DNA from: Firmicutes bacterium UBA6226
Lineage (GTDB): Bacteria > Bacillota_A > Clostridia > Peptostreptococcales > Acidaminobacteraceae
Length of the DNA stretch: 15,504 nucleotides
Direction of reading: 5' to 3'
Assembly (NCBI GenBank): GCA_002441045.1
Contig: DJWQ01000029.1
Coordinates: 1 to 15,504 of the forward strand
Shown piece by piece: positions 14,767-15,504 of this stretch (position 1 is the first letter of the stretch; the number at the start of each line of letters is the position of its first letter). The notes below the pieces were generated by a model. That model was not told the origin of the DNA. It ran no database searches and saw only the letters and a list, made by a program, of their open reading frames with translations. A program made the translations under genes and the position numbers.

Positions 14767-15504
14767 TTATCTAAATAAAGTTTCATGCTTGATATTCGCT
14801 TTTTCAAGTGCTGCAATCACTAAGAATGCTAAAATGGCACCTACAGAAAACTGAACGATATTCCATGGAATACTAAAGATAGGTGCAAGGAATGACCCAT
14901 ACATAACCGCTGAAGCTAAGTAATAGCCAAGAACCATCCATATACCAGATACAATCATACCAACGAGCTGATTCATTGTTACGTGATACTTATTTTTAAG
15001 CAGAGTAAGACCACCTGCCAAAACAGGAAATGCAATTAAAACACCTATGAGCTGCACCTTTATTTGACGAATTGCATTTGCTGCACTTTCAAGTGTTGAA
15101 AGCTCTTCAACATGATTGGTCACCGTTTCAGCAGATGTGCCAAATAATGTGTAAATGAAACTAGAAAGTGCTGCTACCCAAAGAATAATAATAACACTTG
15201 TAAAAGCCTTAGTTCCCTTTTTTGAAACTGCAAAGTAACCGATAATCATCCCCATAGCGGTTTTTATAATCAACGTTGGAATGACCCAATGTGCATAGCC
15301 GCCTAACAAGTCTGCTAGTGCTGAACCTACACCGGCTGCCACACCACCATATAACGGACCAAGTAATATCCCAGAGATAAAGATACACATATCTCCCGCA
15401 TGAATATAACCATTTGTAAAAGGAATGGGTATCTTGATGATCGATGTCGTGATAAAAACAAATGCTGTCATGAGTGCCGTATAAATAAGTACCCTTAAAT
15501 TTTT
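14767..15504 (-). CDS. ECF transporter substrate-binding (S) component, 5' end outside window
   Basis: This integral membrane protein resembles the S components of energy-coupling-factor importers, which bind vitamins or related small molecules. About six hydrophobic segments are visible. The stretch IHAGDMCIFISGILLGPLYG followed by GVGSALADLLGGYAHWVIPT is highly characteristic of the family. The first ATG in the window is at 15471, but it has no ribosome binding site. The frame stays open to the right edge and reads KNLRVLIYTALMTAF, the usual N-terminus of these proteins, so the true start is probably one codon or so beyond the window. The substrate is unknown: the residues do not match a subfamily I can name. 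No ECF ATPase or T component is in the window, consistent with a shared energising module elsewhere. Confidence 0.85.
   Translation of the reverse strand, partial: KNLRVLIYTALMTAFVFITTSIIKIPIPFTNGYIHAGDMCIFISGILLGPLYGGVAAGVGSALADLLGGYAHWVIPTLIIKTAMGMIIGYFAVSKKGTKAFTSVIIILWVAALSSFIYTLFGTSAETVTNHVEELSTLESAANAIRQIKVQLIGVLIAFPVLAGGLTLLKNKYHVTMNQLVGMIVSGIWMVLGYYLASAVMYGSFLAPIFSIPWNIVQFSVGAILAFLVIAALEKANIKHETLFR

Noticed and set aside
1..15504. Mobile elements, CRISPR arrays, tRNA or rRNA genes, defence systems
   Set aside because: No transposase or integrase, no regularly spaced long repeats, no tRNA-like cloverleaf and no defence-type domains were found; the only tandem repeat is the 15-nt block at 4776-4835, which has no spacers.

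Overview
The window reads as chromosome of a low-GC Gram-positive bacterium, most likely an anaerobic member of the Clostridia (Bacillota). The grounds are AT-rich sequence, strong AGGAGG-type ribosome binding sites before nearly every gene, and clostridial-type genes: a Mgl sugar importer beside a GH42 galactosidase, a cobalamin riboswitch, a CX2CX3C flavin oxidoreductase and an ECF vitamin-type transporter. I cannot name a genus. I saw no phage, IS element, CRISPR array, rRNA or tRNA.

Layout. (1) 1-4870, plus strand: mglA and mglC, the ATPase and permease of a galactose/methyl-galactoside importer whose binding-protein gene should lie just upstream, then a very long terminator-like hairpin, then a cytoplasmic GH42 beta-galactosidase. 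Together these import and cleave galactosides. A degenerate 15-nt tandem repeat and a bidirectional terminator close the unit. (2) 4877-7304: a minus-strand FMN oxidoreductase of the nitronate monooxygenase/FabK superfamily and, divergently, plus-strand ilvE with a strong terminator. (3) 7370-9460: a minus-strand RluA-type pseudouridine synthase, a plus-strand small protein of unknown function (HExxH plus two CxxC pairs), and a minus-strand glycerophosphodiester phosphodiesterase. The phosphodiesterase converges on the unknown gene with a 4-nt gap, and its apparent terminator lies inside that gene. (4) 9527-12310: minus-strand cobT behind a complete cobalamin riboswitch with promoter and terminator, divergent from a plus-strand class I/II aminotransferase. 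(5) 12340-15504, minus strand: a two-component system (OmpR-type regulator then HAMP histidine kinase, overlapping) downstream of an ECF-transporter S component that runs off the right edge. Between them is a 167-nt spacer with several hairpins.

Most genes are housekeeping or metabolic. The best leads are the unknown HExxH/CxxC protein, the embedded antisense terminator, the 15-nt repeat, the hairpin cluster between the ECF gene and the response regulator, and the Fe-S-like cysteine cluster in the flavin oxidoreductase. I found no convincing evidence of a wholly new multigene system. Several upstream-most start codons were moved downstream because a good ribosome binding site supports an internal ATG.
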